Shown piece after piece: positions 46,501-54,000 of a stretch of 64,000 nt of DNA. Within the stretch, counting starts at the first letter, position 1; each line of letters starts with the position of its first letter. The translations under genes were made by a program, and so were the position numbers. Source of the DNA: Dendrophyllia cribrosa (Eukaryota; Cnidaria; Anthozoa; Scleractinia; Dendrophylliidae); the NCBI GenBank assembly GCA_024195265.1, contig JAJLRJ010000009.1, positions 29,954,210-30,018,209 of the forward strand, read 5' to 3'. A model generated the notes under the pieces. The model saw only the letters and a list, made by a program, of their open reading frames with translations. It was not told the DNA's origin and ran no database searches.

Positions 46501-49029
46501 GAGACCCCAACAGGAATTGAACCTATGATCTTCCACACACCGGTAATGTGTTCTGCTCACTGATGTAATGTGCGTCATGTCAGCATGGGACAAAGAAGAA
46601 AATATGAGTCCCCAACAGGAATTGAACCTATGACCTTCCACACACCGGTAATGTGTTCTGCTCACTGATGTAATGTGCGTCATGTCAGCATGGGAGAAAG
46701 AAGAAAATATGAGTCCCCAACAGGAATTGAACCTATGACCTTCCACACACCGGTAATGTGCTCTGCTCACTGATGTAATGTGCGTCATGTCAGCACAGGA
46801 CAAAGAAGAAAATCTGAGTCCCCAACAGGAATTGAACCTATGATCTTCCACACACCGGTAATGTGCTTTGCTCACTGATGTAATGTTGATCATGTCAGCA
46901 TGGAACAAAGAGGGAAATCTGAGACCCCAACAGGAATTGAACCTATGACCTTCCACACACCGGTAATGTGCTCTGCTCACTGATGAAATTTTGATCATGT
47001 CAGCATGGAACAAAAAAGAAAATATGAGTCCCCAACAGGAATTGAACCGATGACTTTCCGTAACTGGTCTAACTGAGCTACAAGAGTCTTGTGGCAAGCC
47101 AGGCCATGTACTAGGTTCATGTACAGTATGACATGCTTCCTGCATTCTGCTAGGATCAGCAATGACACATGAAGTGTTGTGCAAGGTGATAAGTAAAGAA
47201 ATATGGTAAATAGTAAGCTTGGTAATGTCAGTCAGTGTCAGTTGAGAAACATAAGGGGTCTTACGTCACACTATCACGTGTTTAGATCCTCTTCCTCTAT
47301 TTGTATAATATTTGTATTTTTTTGTTTTGGACTCGACTCAATGTTACCTGAAAAAGTTGGTAAAAAAATATTTTCCTATTTAACAGTGAATGATTCATAA
47401 TCTATGTCTACTATAATAGGGAATAGGGGAAACTATATTTTCATGAATGCTAAACCCTCCAATAATAAAAGACATTAGTACGGCTTTTTAAAACTAGCTT
47501 TCAAACTGATCCCAGGCAGTTAAAAGCTTATACAGTTAACTCAACAGATGTGAACGAATGTCAGCAGGATCTGTCCGAGTGTCACCATCGAGCTGACTGC
47601 TATAACACCGATGGCTCCTACCTCTGCGTTTGTAACAAAGGTTATTATGGAGATGGGTTCTTCTGTTCAAGTAAGTTTGCTATAAAAATAATTATACTCA
47701 CTTCTATAGTCAAACTTTGAGTCAATGCATGGTAAAATAAAATGCAATAGTTGTGAATGGTTATGAAGCCATTGATACAGTGGAACCTCGATTTAACGAA
47801 GTGCCAAGGGACTTGGGAAATTGGTTTGTCATATGGAGGGTTCGTTATATCGAAAACCCCGTTATAACGAATTTGCAGAAAAACAACCAAAATGTTTGTT
47901 ATTTCGAGGTATAGTTAATAATTGTTTTGTAACAGTGTTACGTATTTCCGGATCTCAACAAATACCATTTGCACTTTAATGCCTGTATGAAGCTACAGTA
48001 CACTGTAAATATAACTACGACACTGGAAAACTGTACAGGTTATACCTTTGCCCTATAGCATACACCGTAGGTCTGTTTCGCGTTTATCTTTAGTCGCGCG
48101 TTGACATTTATTCGTTATATCGGGGTAGATTTTACGTTTGGGCTGCCGGATTGTGTTCGTTATAACGAGAATTTCGTTATAACGAGAATTTCGTTATATC
48201 GAGGTTCGTAAAATCGAGGTTCTGTTTTATACATTTTACTTGTAATTTTGCCGGGCTGGAGAATATCGTTCGTTATACCGAGGACTTCGTTATATAGAGG
48301 TTCGTTAAATCGAAGTTCCACTGTACATGAAACTCTTGTTGGCATTTTAGGCCTTGCCTGGGTACAGACCACGATGAATTTTGAATTACATTGGAGCAAC
48401 CAACTAACAGACACTTAGCTGTTATATGGCATAGGTATTACTATGTGAACGTCTGGTGAAATCAAAACTAATGACATTTTCTTATACACAAAATGGTCTT
48501 AGAACTCCTAGAGAAAGATATCAAGTGAATTCTCGTAAGCGGCCTGATTTATTTCCAGTCAGTGCAATCAGTTTTCATCCTGGCCGTCTTTGGCCGAAGG
48601 TAGTTTAATATTGCAATTTTCGAAAACTAGACCATCATTTTGGGTTCCCTTTAATTCAAACATGTCTTTGGCTTCTAATCTGCTGAAAATTATATTAACA
48701 TCCTTTTAACCAAATATTGAACGGATGTTGTGGCAGTTAGAAATAAGTCTTTCACTTTGTTGAACTGATCGAATGTTGTGAATGTTGTGTCACTTGTTGA
48801 ACAAAGTCAGGTTTGGATGTGAATGGCTAACTGGTTGAACATTCTAACAGGTAACCAGCAGTGTTTAAAAGAGGACAAGGAATGCGAAGCAGCATTAGAA
48901 CGTGCAGAAAAGAAAAGTGGGGTTAAGTCTGCAAAACTGAAGATGAGTAGCGGACAAGATGCATTGAAAGCCAGAAAACTGCTTCAAACACTTTTCATCC
49001 TTGTTGTTTTGAAAATGTTTTTGTACTAA
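28353..49029 (+). CDS. F5/8C-EGF extracellular protein with GPI-like tail, complete, 13 exons
   Basis: Exons: 28353-28479, 29294-29613, 31135-31279, 34032-34348, 37593-37743, 38706-38837, 39075-39200, 39657-39776, 40424-40561, 42437-42559, 46044-46169, 47548-47670, 48851-49029. They join in phase to 708 aa. Order: signal peptide ([19 protein letters not shown]), F5/8C domain 1 (about 44-194, each domain split by one phase-0 intron), F5/8C domain 2 (199-350), an aberrant EGF unit (354-397), six EGF units of which most carry the calcium-binding DxDEC start, then a short charged stretch and a hydrophobic C-terminus ([16 protein letters not shown]) after SSG, typical of a GPI signal. F5/8C and EGF domains usually mediate adhesion to glycans, lipids or matrix proteins. 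Domain 2 lacks both terminal cysteines, and EGF unit 1 lacks Cys1 and Cys3. I do not recognise a named orthologue; the exact ligand is unknown. Confidence 0.93.
29294..29613 (+). CDS. F5/8C-EGF exon 2: F5/8C domain 1, first part
   Basis: Starts KCQEALIGT and includes [27 protein letters not shown] and [10 protein letters not shown]. Ends EKENPR in phase 0. Carries the N-terminal domain Cys. Confidence 0.92.
29718..30032. mobile_element. GC-ended MITE with GGTACC repeats, 9-bp TSD
   Basis: Starts CCCGGGGGGAGG and ends CCTCCCTGGG; inner ends ACCATATAAAAATGACAGGG and CCGTCATTTTTATATGGG mirror each other. GCGAAAATC flanks both sides (29709-29717, 30033-30041). GGTACC-type hexamers recur five times inside. 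A tandem paralogue of the host sequence at about 30130-30175 has the uninterrupted site, confirming the boundaries. In intron 2 of the F5/8C-EGF gene. Confidence 0.9.
30468..30815. mobile_element. TTAA-flanked MITE
   Basis: Inverted ends AGACCCAGTAT...TTGTCCATTATGC and GCATAATGGACAATACTGGG, with TTAA at 30464-30467 and 30816-30819. No coding sequence. TTAA targets fit piggyBac or Kolobok. Confidence 0.88.
31135..31279 (+). CDS. F5/8C-EGF exon 3: F5/8C domain 1, end
   Basis: Encodes [22 protein letters not shown]-rich strand equivalents and [10 protein letters not shown], with the C-terminal domain Cys. Acceptor CACTCACAG, donor GTAAAT, phase 1. Not an obvious open frame because it lies in a short window. 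Confidence 0.9.
31477..31716. mobile_element. Foldback MITE
   Basis: AGACCAATTTGCAGTTGT on the left and ACAACTGTAAAATGGTCT on the right, with long mirrored arms (TGAGGCTGGAGTTGA and TCAACTCCAGCCTCA). Copy of the family at 4721. Confidence 0.88.
32211..32405. mobile_element. Near-complete palindromic MITE
   Basis: TAGGCCATTTCCGAGTTGCC and GGCAACTCGGAAATGGCCTA are the ends; the whole 195 bp folds on itself around GCAAATAAG/TTTGC with few mismatches. It directly abuts the next element. Confidence 0.9.
32406..33784. mobile_element. Non-autonomous transposon with about 66-bp TIRs
   Basis: TTGAAGGGCCGAGAGCATGT and the next 46 bp recur inverted at the right end with two or three differences. The interior is GC-richer and holds a tRNA-Glu-like sequence at 33362-33433. 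No transposase. Flanking duplication not found. Confidence 0.85.
33362..33433 (+). pseudogene. tRNA-Glu-like sequence or SINE head
   Basis: TCCTTGGTGGTCTAGTGGTT is the conserved 5' part of eukaryotic tRNA-Glu (A box), and GGGTTCGAATC a B box. The anticodon arm and acceptor 3' strand do not pair well, and a run of about 22 T follows. More likely a pseudogene or SINE than a working tRNA. Confidence 0.6.
33785..34031. other. Intron 3 remainder
   Basis: No feature seen between the transposon end and the acceptor TCTTGACAG of exon 4. Confidence 0.5.
34032..34348 (+). CDS. F5/8C-EGF exon 4: F5/8C domain 2, first part
   Basis: Encodes [20 protein letters not shown] through [19 protein letters not shown] and [18 protein letters not shown]. 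The position normally held by Cys before the PLGM-like motif is Met. Confidence 0.93.
34572..34645 (+). mobile_element. Fragment of the 39990 MITE family
   Basis: Left end GAAGGGGTGCACGGAATATT and CCTAAGTGACTTTTGATGTA match the element at 39990-40146; the right half is missing. Confidence 0.7.
34734..34973 (+). pseudogene. LINE reverse transcriptase C-terminal fragment (CR1/L2-like)
   Basis: Encodes [40 protein letters not shown] and REINRLF, the typical C-terminal end of non-LTR reverse transcriptases of the CR1/L2 group. Only the last 70 residues remain, a common 5'-truncated insertion. Intron of the F5/8C-EGF gene. Confidence 0.8.
35120..35470 (+). pseudogene. Second LINE C-terminal fragment and tail
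   Basis: [19 protein letters not shown] then [12 protein letters not shown], and after a frameshift [14 protein letters not shown], followed by an AT-rich tail ending in ATT repeats. Different from the neighbouring fragment but the same end of the protein. Confidence 0.75.
35524..37209. mobile_element. Non-autonomous transposon, about 120-bp TIRs, 7-bp TSD, containing a perfect palindrome
   Basis: CACAGGGAGCAGAGGAGCCA begins the element and recurs inverted at the end; similarity extends inward past CCCAAGCGTAATCGG. GAAATGT flanks both sides (35517-35523, 37210-37216). Inside are another inverted pair (GGATGTGGACCGCAACATAC at about 35894 and its complement at about 36672) and the 204-bp palindrome at 36771-36974. 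No transposase frame. It lies in intron 4 of the F5/8C-EGF gene. Confidence 0.87.
36771..36974. repeat. Perfect 204-bp palindrome without spacer
   Basis: Arms 36771-36872 and 36873-36974 are exact reverse complements for all 102 bp, centred on GGAG|CTCC. Each arm carries a hammerhead-like box read outward from the centre: CCGACGA, GGGC-TAGC-GCTC, GAAAC (U to C in CUGANGA). A decayed relative of one arm (GAAGGTAAATTAGCGATTAC) is at 49725-49780. Confidence 0.95.
37593..37743 (+). CDS. F5/8C-EGF exon 5: F5/8C domain 2, end
   Basis: Encodes [16 protein letters not shown] and ends [14 protein letters not shown], so the usual terminal Cys is Met. Acceptor AACTGAAG, donor GTGAAT, phase 1. Confidence 0.9.
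37744..38705. other. Intron 5
   Basis: AT-rich, with AAAGATTTCCAGTACTTCTG-type sequence also related to 40990-41060 (ATCCAG...TTTTGGATT). No exon or clear transposon end. Confidence 0.4.
38706..38837 (+). CDS. F5/8C-EGF exon 6: aberrant EGF unit 1
   Basis: Reads [20 protein letters not shown], then [16 protein letters not shown]. Phase 1 to phase 1, as in the other EGF exons. Aligned by spacing to the next unit, Cys1 is Phe and Cys3 is Leu. Confidence 0.85.
39075..39200 (+). CDS. F5/8C-EGF exon 7: EGF unit 2
   Basis: [19 protein letters not shown], then [18 protein letters not shown]. Six cysteines, calcium-binding start. Acceptor CCTGCAG, donor GTAGGG. Confidence 0.95.
39464..39590. repeat. 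ACT/GCT-type trinucleotide microsatellite
   Basis: Imperfect runs of CTA, ACC, ATC and CTG triplets in the intron between EGF units 2 and 3. Confidence 0.85.
39657..39776 (+). CDS. F5/8C-EGF exon 8: EGF unit 3
   Basis: [20 protein letters not shown], then [12 protein letters not shown]. Calcium-binding type. Donor GTAAGA. Confidence 0.95.
   Translation: MLMNVSEMCVHIGQCVKTHWAHLFVTVKKQASQQMVNSV
39990..40146. mobile_element. Small TIR MITE
   Basis: AAGGGGTGCGCGGAATAAGG...CCTAAGTGA and TCACTTAGGGC...GGCACCCCTT mirror each other over 157 bp. A truncated relative is at 34572. Confidence 0.8.
40424..40561 (+). CDS. F5/8C-EGF exon 9: EGF unit 4
   Basis: [20 protein letters not shown], then [18 protein letters not shown]. 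Slightly long loop before the last Cys. Acceptor CACCGTAG, donor GTACAT. Confidence 0.95.
41573..42086 (-). mobile_element. pogo/Tigger-like MITE, copy 1
   Basis: CAGTGGAATCTCGATTTAAC and GTTAAATCGAGCTTCCACTG ends with TA on both sides. Rich in CGTTATAACGA and CGATATAACGA motifs. No transposase. Opposite orientation to the copy at 47778. Confidence 0.9.
42437..42559 (+). CDS. F5/8C-EGF exon 10: EGF unit 5
   Basis: [20 protein letters not shown], then [13 protein letters not shown]. Acceptor CTTTGCAG, donor GTATTG. Confidence 0.95.
42867..45105 (+). mobile_element. TTAA transposon carrying a decayed exonuclease
   Basis: Ends GGTGGCTCGATATAGT and ACTATATCGAGCCACC, with TTAA at 42863-42866 and 45106-45109. 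The TTAA target fits Kolobok or piggyBac. No recognisable transposase; the interior holds the exonuclease pseudogene at 43300-44410. In the intron between EGF units 5 and 6. Confidence 0.87.
43300..44410 (+). pseudogene. DEDDh-type 3'-5' exonuclease pseudogene
   Basis: All three exonuclease motifs can be read in order but in different frames. ExoI is [12 protein letters not shown] (about 43555), ExoII is [16 protein letters not shown] (about 43827) and ExoIII is [16 protein letters not shown] (about 44047). Intervening pieces include [34 protein letters not shown] and [17 protein letters not shown], and downstream [20 protein letters not shown]. At least four frameshifts or stops separate them. 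It was once a protein of some 300 aa or more with DnaQ/TREX-like chemistry (Asp-Glu-Asp-His-Asp, two metals). Confidence 0.8.
45106..46043. other. Intron with SINE copy
   Basis: Apart from the SINE at 45585-45910 I see no element or exon. Confidence 0.4.
45585..45910 (-). mobile_element. tRNA-derived SINE
   Basis: The minus strand has an A box (TAGCTCAGTGGTTAGAGTA) and B box (GGGTTTGATTCC) at 45685-45610. The high-coordinate side continues ACGCATGTCATACATAAACC and the related tail ATGCAATGTTCATTATGTCA lies at 45840. Same family as the array at 46238. Confidence 0.65.
46044..46169 (+). CDS. F5/8C-EGF exon 11: EGF unit 6
   Basis: [19 protein letters not shown], then [16 protein letters not shown]. 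Acceptor TTTGACAG, donor GTATAA. The SINE-derived array begins 70 bp downstream. Confidence 0.95.
46238..47185 (-). repeat. SINE-derived tandem array, 105-108-bp units
   Basis: Eight units start at about 46238, 46345, 46453, 46561, 46666, 46771, 46876 and 46981. Three are 108 bp and four 105 bp, the 3-bp difference being CACAGGCATGG versus CAGCATGG. Each contains the B-box-like GGTTCAATTCC on the minus strand; only the last unit also keeps an A box (GTAGCTCAGTTAGACC). So a stretch of a tRNA-derived SINE was amplified head to tail. All unit lengths are multiples of three, leaving a 324-codon minus-strand frame with no start or domain support. Confidence 0.92.
47548..47670 (+). CDS. F5/8C-EGF exon 12: EGF unit 7
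   Basis: [20 protein letters not shown], then [17 protein letters not shown]. Donor GTAAGT, phase 1. Confidence 0.95.
47778..48323 (+). mobile_element. pogo/Tigger-like MITE, copy 2
   Basis: CAGTGGAACCTCGATTTAAC and GTTAAATCGAAGTTCCACTG ends with flanking TA. Internal CGTTATAACGA-type repeats. Opposite orientation to copy 1 at 41573. Confidence 0.92.
48851..49029 (+). CDS. F5/8C-EGF exon 13: tail and GPI-like signal
   Basis: Charged stretch ([18 protein letters not shown]), then [13 protein letters not shown] and hydrophobic [16 protein letters not shown], then TAA. With no positive residue after the hydrophobic stretch, a GPI-attachment signal is more likely than a transmembrane anchor with a tail. 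Confidence 0.85.
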
Positions 49030-49189
49030 AATACAGAATACCAAGTTTGTATTCTTTGTGTGCATTTCAGTTGCAAACGATTGCAAAGTCAACAATTTTG
49101 CCACACATGTAAGCGTACCTTTTTAAAACGGTTTTTGCTGCACTTGTCTCTATACCTAACATTTTTTGTATCATTTTAAAGTGAAGAAC
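49030..49189 (+). other. 3' flank of the F5/8C-EGF gene
   Basis: Presumed 3' UTR. The nearest plus-strand AATAAA is at about 49651, beyond a repeat, so the true poly(A) site is uncertain. Confidence 0.4.
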
Positions 49190-49530
49190 ATTGCTGTTAC
49201 ACGTAACAATTTTTCGTGTAACTTGTCTCGCAAAAAAACATTGTTGCAAGTTACACGTACAATGTTACACGTTACAATTGTCATGCAACTTGTCTCGCGA
49301 AAAAATTGACGTATCTGTTGAGTAAAGAGTGTGGCGATACAAGTTGCAAGAGCCATGTTACACGTATTTTTGTCGTGCAACTTGAAAAAATTAGTTGCAG
49401 AAGTAGAAAACAATTCAACTCTTCATGCAACTTAAAAAAAAAACACAAAAATTTAGTTGCATGAAGGGGTTACACGTAAAAAGCGTGCGTGCAACTTGCA
49501 ACAATTTTTTTTGCGATACAGCTTAAGGCA
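49190..49530. repeat. TTACACGT / GCAACTTG interspersed repeat
   Basis: Irregular alternation of GTTACACGTAACA, GCAACTTGTCTCGC and AAGTTGCA in both orientations, a self-complementary low-complexity element without coding sequence. Confidence 0.7.
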
Positions 49531-50898
49531 CATATATCGTAACAGTCTGTCAGTAACAAATGAAAAAAGGGGTTAGTTTCAAAAGGAACTATGCTGCTGC
49601 ATTGGTTGGGCAGTGACACAGGAAAATTTGGTTTAAACAATCAATCAACCAACCAATAAATAAACTTTATATTTACATGATTATAATAAAAGCTATAAGC
49701 TTGTGGGAGCGTGTGAGTTGAGAAGGTAAATTAGCGATTACCGTAAAGAGATTCCTCATCAACTAAGTCGATAAAACCCAAAGTTTTGTGTGTCACTATC
49801 AAACCTCTGAGATATTAGTCTCATATGAAGCGTTGTTTGGGTCGTCACGCAGTGCTCCTTTCCACTAACCTGTGGTGGGGAGGAGCGTTGCGTGACCAAG
49901 GCTGTGCTCTTAGGAGAATCACAGGGAGCCCAAGGCTCCCAACTATGAAATCTGGGGTGCCCGGCACTTAAGCTTTATGCAAAAGTAAGTTTTTCTAGTC
50001 GCCCAAAGATAAAAGTAAGGAGCCTGAGGCCCCTGGGCACAGCTAAAGCACAGCCCTGGTGACGGCCCAATTAAACGGCTCCACATAAGAACGATAGCAA
50101 AATTCATTGTTCTGCGGCATTGGCCCTTTCCCACATAGAATATCTTTGATTTCAAGAATTGAGGAGGAACTGATGGTTAATAATTATATTTCATTATAAA
50201 AATAAAGAAAATCCATTTGCGTCAAATAAGTTTAAGGAAATGTTCGTGCTTAACCAATCAGAATAGCAGAAGACAATAGCAAATAATTTTGCTTCTTTGA
50301 TGAAGTTCCCCAAATACAATATCTTTTAAAAATTGCATGTTGTGCGATTGGGTCTCAAATTACTTGAAACCTTAAAAAAAAAAGACAAAATGCACATTGA
50401 ACCTTAACTTTTTAGCGGTTTTTGAGTCTAAGCCAATGAGATCACTAGTTGTAACAATAAAAAAAGTTGACATTCCATCGTGCATGGCCGTTGGCGCTAT
50501 CCTTCTTATGCGGATCATTAGCTAAAATGGAATTAAGATACGTTACATGGCTCTTACGATATTGGTGTAAAGAGGAAAACCAGAGCCCCAGCGAAAAATC
50601 CCTTGGGACAAGGATTAGACCAATAACAACTGAACATAATAATTATGATATAGAGTCTGAAACTTATAATCAACAGTGACTAAGTTTGTCTGCTTTTCAT
50701 GTTTATTATCTCGGATAGTGGCTTGGTATATTTTAACATATGTACCGCATTTCTAAAAGTTTTCTCATTTACACAATAGTGAATACTTATCACAGTGCGT
50801 GTACTGACAGTCTAAAACTAGAAATCAAGCCTATTGATAAACTCAACTGCAAACAATTTACATAAAATCATGGACATTCAAGTACATGCAATGACTCG
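49531..50898. other. Convergent intergenic region
   Basis: Between the 3' ends of the F5/8C-EGF gene and top3a. Contains a relative of the palindrome arm (49725-49790) and an imperfect inverted repeat around 49845-49900 (GTCACGCA...TGCGTGAC). No gene seen. Confidence 0.45.
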
Positions 50899-50899
50899 T

Positions 50900-50905
50900 T
50901 TTATT
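50900..50905 (-). terminator. Polyadenylation signal of top3a
   Basis: AATAAA on the minus strand about 65 bases beyond the top3a stop codon. Confidence 0.6.
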
Positions 50906-50970
50906 GTCGATACCCACCAGTAAACGCAGTGGATGTTCACAGATTATTTAGTATCGACAGAATACCTTTG

Positions 50971-51005
50971 TTATCTATTCATTGGGCAGGACCTTTTGGT
51001 GTGAC
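50971..51005 (-). CDS. top3a: top3a last exon
   Basis: HTKRSCPMNR then TAA, completing a CxxC...HxxxxC zinc knuckle begun in the previous exon. Acceptor CATTTTAG. Confidence 0.85.
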
Positions 51006-54000
51006 CTAAAATGAAACAAAAAAAGTGCTGCAGCAACATATATTTTTGGTAACAATTCCCTCATTGTTTTATTGCATTTGCATGTGGTTGACTTATAAGA
51101 AAGTGAAAAAAAGAATTTACTTGTAATAAAAATTGTACTCTTCTTCACCCAAATAAAGATTTTCTTCCTCACACTGTTGTTGTTATTGAGTATATGAAAT
51201 TTTCTAACAGTATCGCTAGCTTGGTTGCCATTTTCCCCCACTGGTTCATAGGAGGGAGGGAAGTAAGGAATTGCACCAATAGCGTTTGCGGATGTCGAAC
51301 AAAATTAATTTCAAAAGTTACAAAAGCTATCACAAAGATTCTCATTTAAGTATCAGTGTAGGTAATTTGATGATCTTTAGTTTTCGTGATTTTACGCACT
51401 CGTGTTAAGAAAATCCCAACCTACGTATTTTCTGAAATCTGGTTCGTTTCCGCACGCGAGTTAACAGAGTGTCATACATGTAATTAATATCGGAAATGTT
51501 TCATCACATGTTGTTCTCAAAAAAGGTCTTCGATTTCTCGAATGTGGCTTCATTTTTTTTTTTCTATGCCTTTCTGAAGTTTGTCGATCTTAGCGCGGGC
51601 GCATCTGTTTACAAAAAAGAACGTAACTTTGAAATGAAGCAGAAATTTTAAGCCCGACACTGTTTTACGATCCAATAATCAGAAATAATTTCTGCCAAAT
51701 TTCAGTTGAATTGGTTAAAAGGAGCATGTAAACGCACGAACCAGATTTAGACTTAGTGACACAGAGCGATTCTAAATTAATTTTTTATTATGCTTTCTGA
51801 AAATGTATAGGTTGCTGGGGCTTTCTTGTAAAAACCGAGTGTAAAATCACCAAAACTAAAGCTTGTCAAACCACCTATGCTGAATTCCGGGCACTATCTG
51901 CATCATACCTTCCTGGTGGCAAACTCCGCACTTCCTTTTCTTGGTCACTCCACTGTTCGCTGTGCCTGATTTTCCTTTAGAACTGTAACTGGCAGCTGTT
52001 GATGGTCCTGGAGTGTCGCCCCATTCAAAGAAATCACATCCCTGGCCTCTTGGTTTGGAACAGCAGTAAAATGGTCGGCCCTTGTTAGGTCCTTCCTTGG
52101 AAACTGTGCGACTAAACAGTGATGGAAGATGAGAGCTGTTTTCAACTGTGTCGAAACTAATTTCGCAGTTGCTTTGGTTTTGCATTGCTACTACGCTTTG
52201 ATTGGCTAAAAAAGCTCCCGCCAAGTTCTCAACCAATCAGAAGTAAAACCAAAACCAACTGTAACGTTTTTTCCCGCGCTTGGCACCGGCTACATGTATT
52301 TGCCTTGAGATCTGATTGGTTCACTGACAGGACTACCTCTTGTGATTGGTCACAGTAGTAACTTTGGTTTTGGTTTTACGACCCTTGAGGTGATTACATT
52401 GAAAAGGAAGTTATCATGATTTTTTTTTAAACTTTGCACATCAGTTATTTCTTTTATCTAGTACATAAAAAAACATAAAAAAATATAAAAAAGAGGGTGT
52501 CACCATGCCCGTTTTCACGTTATAGCGCTCCATATATAACTAATTTGCTAGCTTGTGACAGCAATATTGAAAATCCTAGCCTTGAGCAAGAGGCAATCAT
52601 TATTTCCAGAAAGTTATTACCAGCAATGAAATATTAGTATTATTGTTGTGATAGCAGAACAATGTTATCGTGAATTAAAGTTACCGTAATGAAACGCTAA
52701 AAACTAGATTGTAAAAGTGATTCCATGAGAATATTAAAAAACCTACTAAAGAAAAATTCTTCAAATTTGGATATACAGTGGAGTTGTATTTTCTTCAAAT
52801 ACATGGAATAAAAAATATGGGTCACCATGCTCGTTTAGGAGAAAACAACCACTTATTTTCTAAGGGAACTGAATCCTCAAAGGAAACCCTATTGCTTCGG
52901 AGTATGTGCGCGCTTCTGCACGCGGAAATGATGCAAAATATTATGCGCAGTAGTGATGCGTGATGCAATACTAGGGAATCACCTTAAAGGAAAACCATTC
53001 CATCAGTATTTGAAAGCAATTGGAAATGAAAGACAGCCATTTTTGAATGAAGACAAAAGCTATGTTAGCGGTCACGCAGGGCAAACAGTTGTGTGGTAAA
53101 AGCACTACAATAAATACTGATGGTGAAGAACCATTGTAGCATTTCATTTAAGTGTAAATGACAGTAATTGTTTTATTTGCTTGATCGAATCTACATGATG
53201 TTCTGATAAGAAAATGGAAAAAATTTCGATATCGATTTTCCTTCTCCGCGTTTTGGCCGTCTAAAAACGTGAAATTTCACTTCCGCGTTTTTAGACGGCC
53301 GCGACCGCGCAAGAAGAAAGACTGGAAATAGTCCGCTGTGACGTCAATACAAGAATGCCAGTGTCGCGATTTCTCAGTTCCTCCTTTTTTTGGTGCGTGT
53401 TGCTACAACCATAGACAACACACCCTAATAGAACCATGTTTCTTTCTCAGGGCGCATCAGAAAATGCGAGGAACTGAGAAACCTCGACACCGGCATTCCT
53501 GTATTGACGTCACAGCGGACTATTCTTCTTGCGCGGTTTTGTAACACACCGGAAGTGAAATTTCACGTTTTTAGACGGCTACAAGGCAGAGAAGAAAAAT
53601 CGATATCGAAATTTTTTTCCATTTTCTTATCAGAAAATCATGTAGATTCGATCAAGCAAATAAAACAAATTACTGTCATATACACTTTAAGGCCCGAGGA
53701 CATTGAAATTGCAGCATTCATCAATGATTGTATGGTTCTTCGGAATTTTCTTACTCTATCCTTTACTGGCCAAAATAAATGCATGTGGACGGGGCCAGCA
53801 CCATGACGTGATGGGAACAGCTGACTGCCTTTTCTCTGGCCCCATGAGCGAAGCAATCCATGACAATCAAAAAGGGCCAGGGACCCGATTCTTGAAAGTC
53901 CCGATGACTTTTCAGGCCAAGAATGCTATTTTATGTGCGCAATGTTTACATTAAAATTTTGTTGGATTTAAAAGCTAAGCAATAAAATTCTAAAACCTAC

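Noticed and set aside
46210..47184. 324-codon minus-strand frame with 35-36-residue repeats
   Set aside because: It follows a SINE-derived tandem array, has a tRNA B box in each unit, no domain, and lies in an intron of the plus-strand gene.
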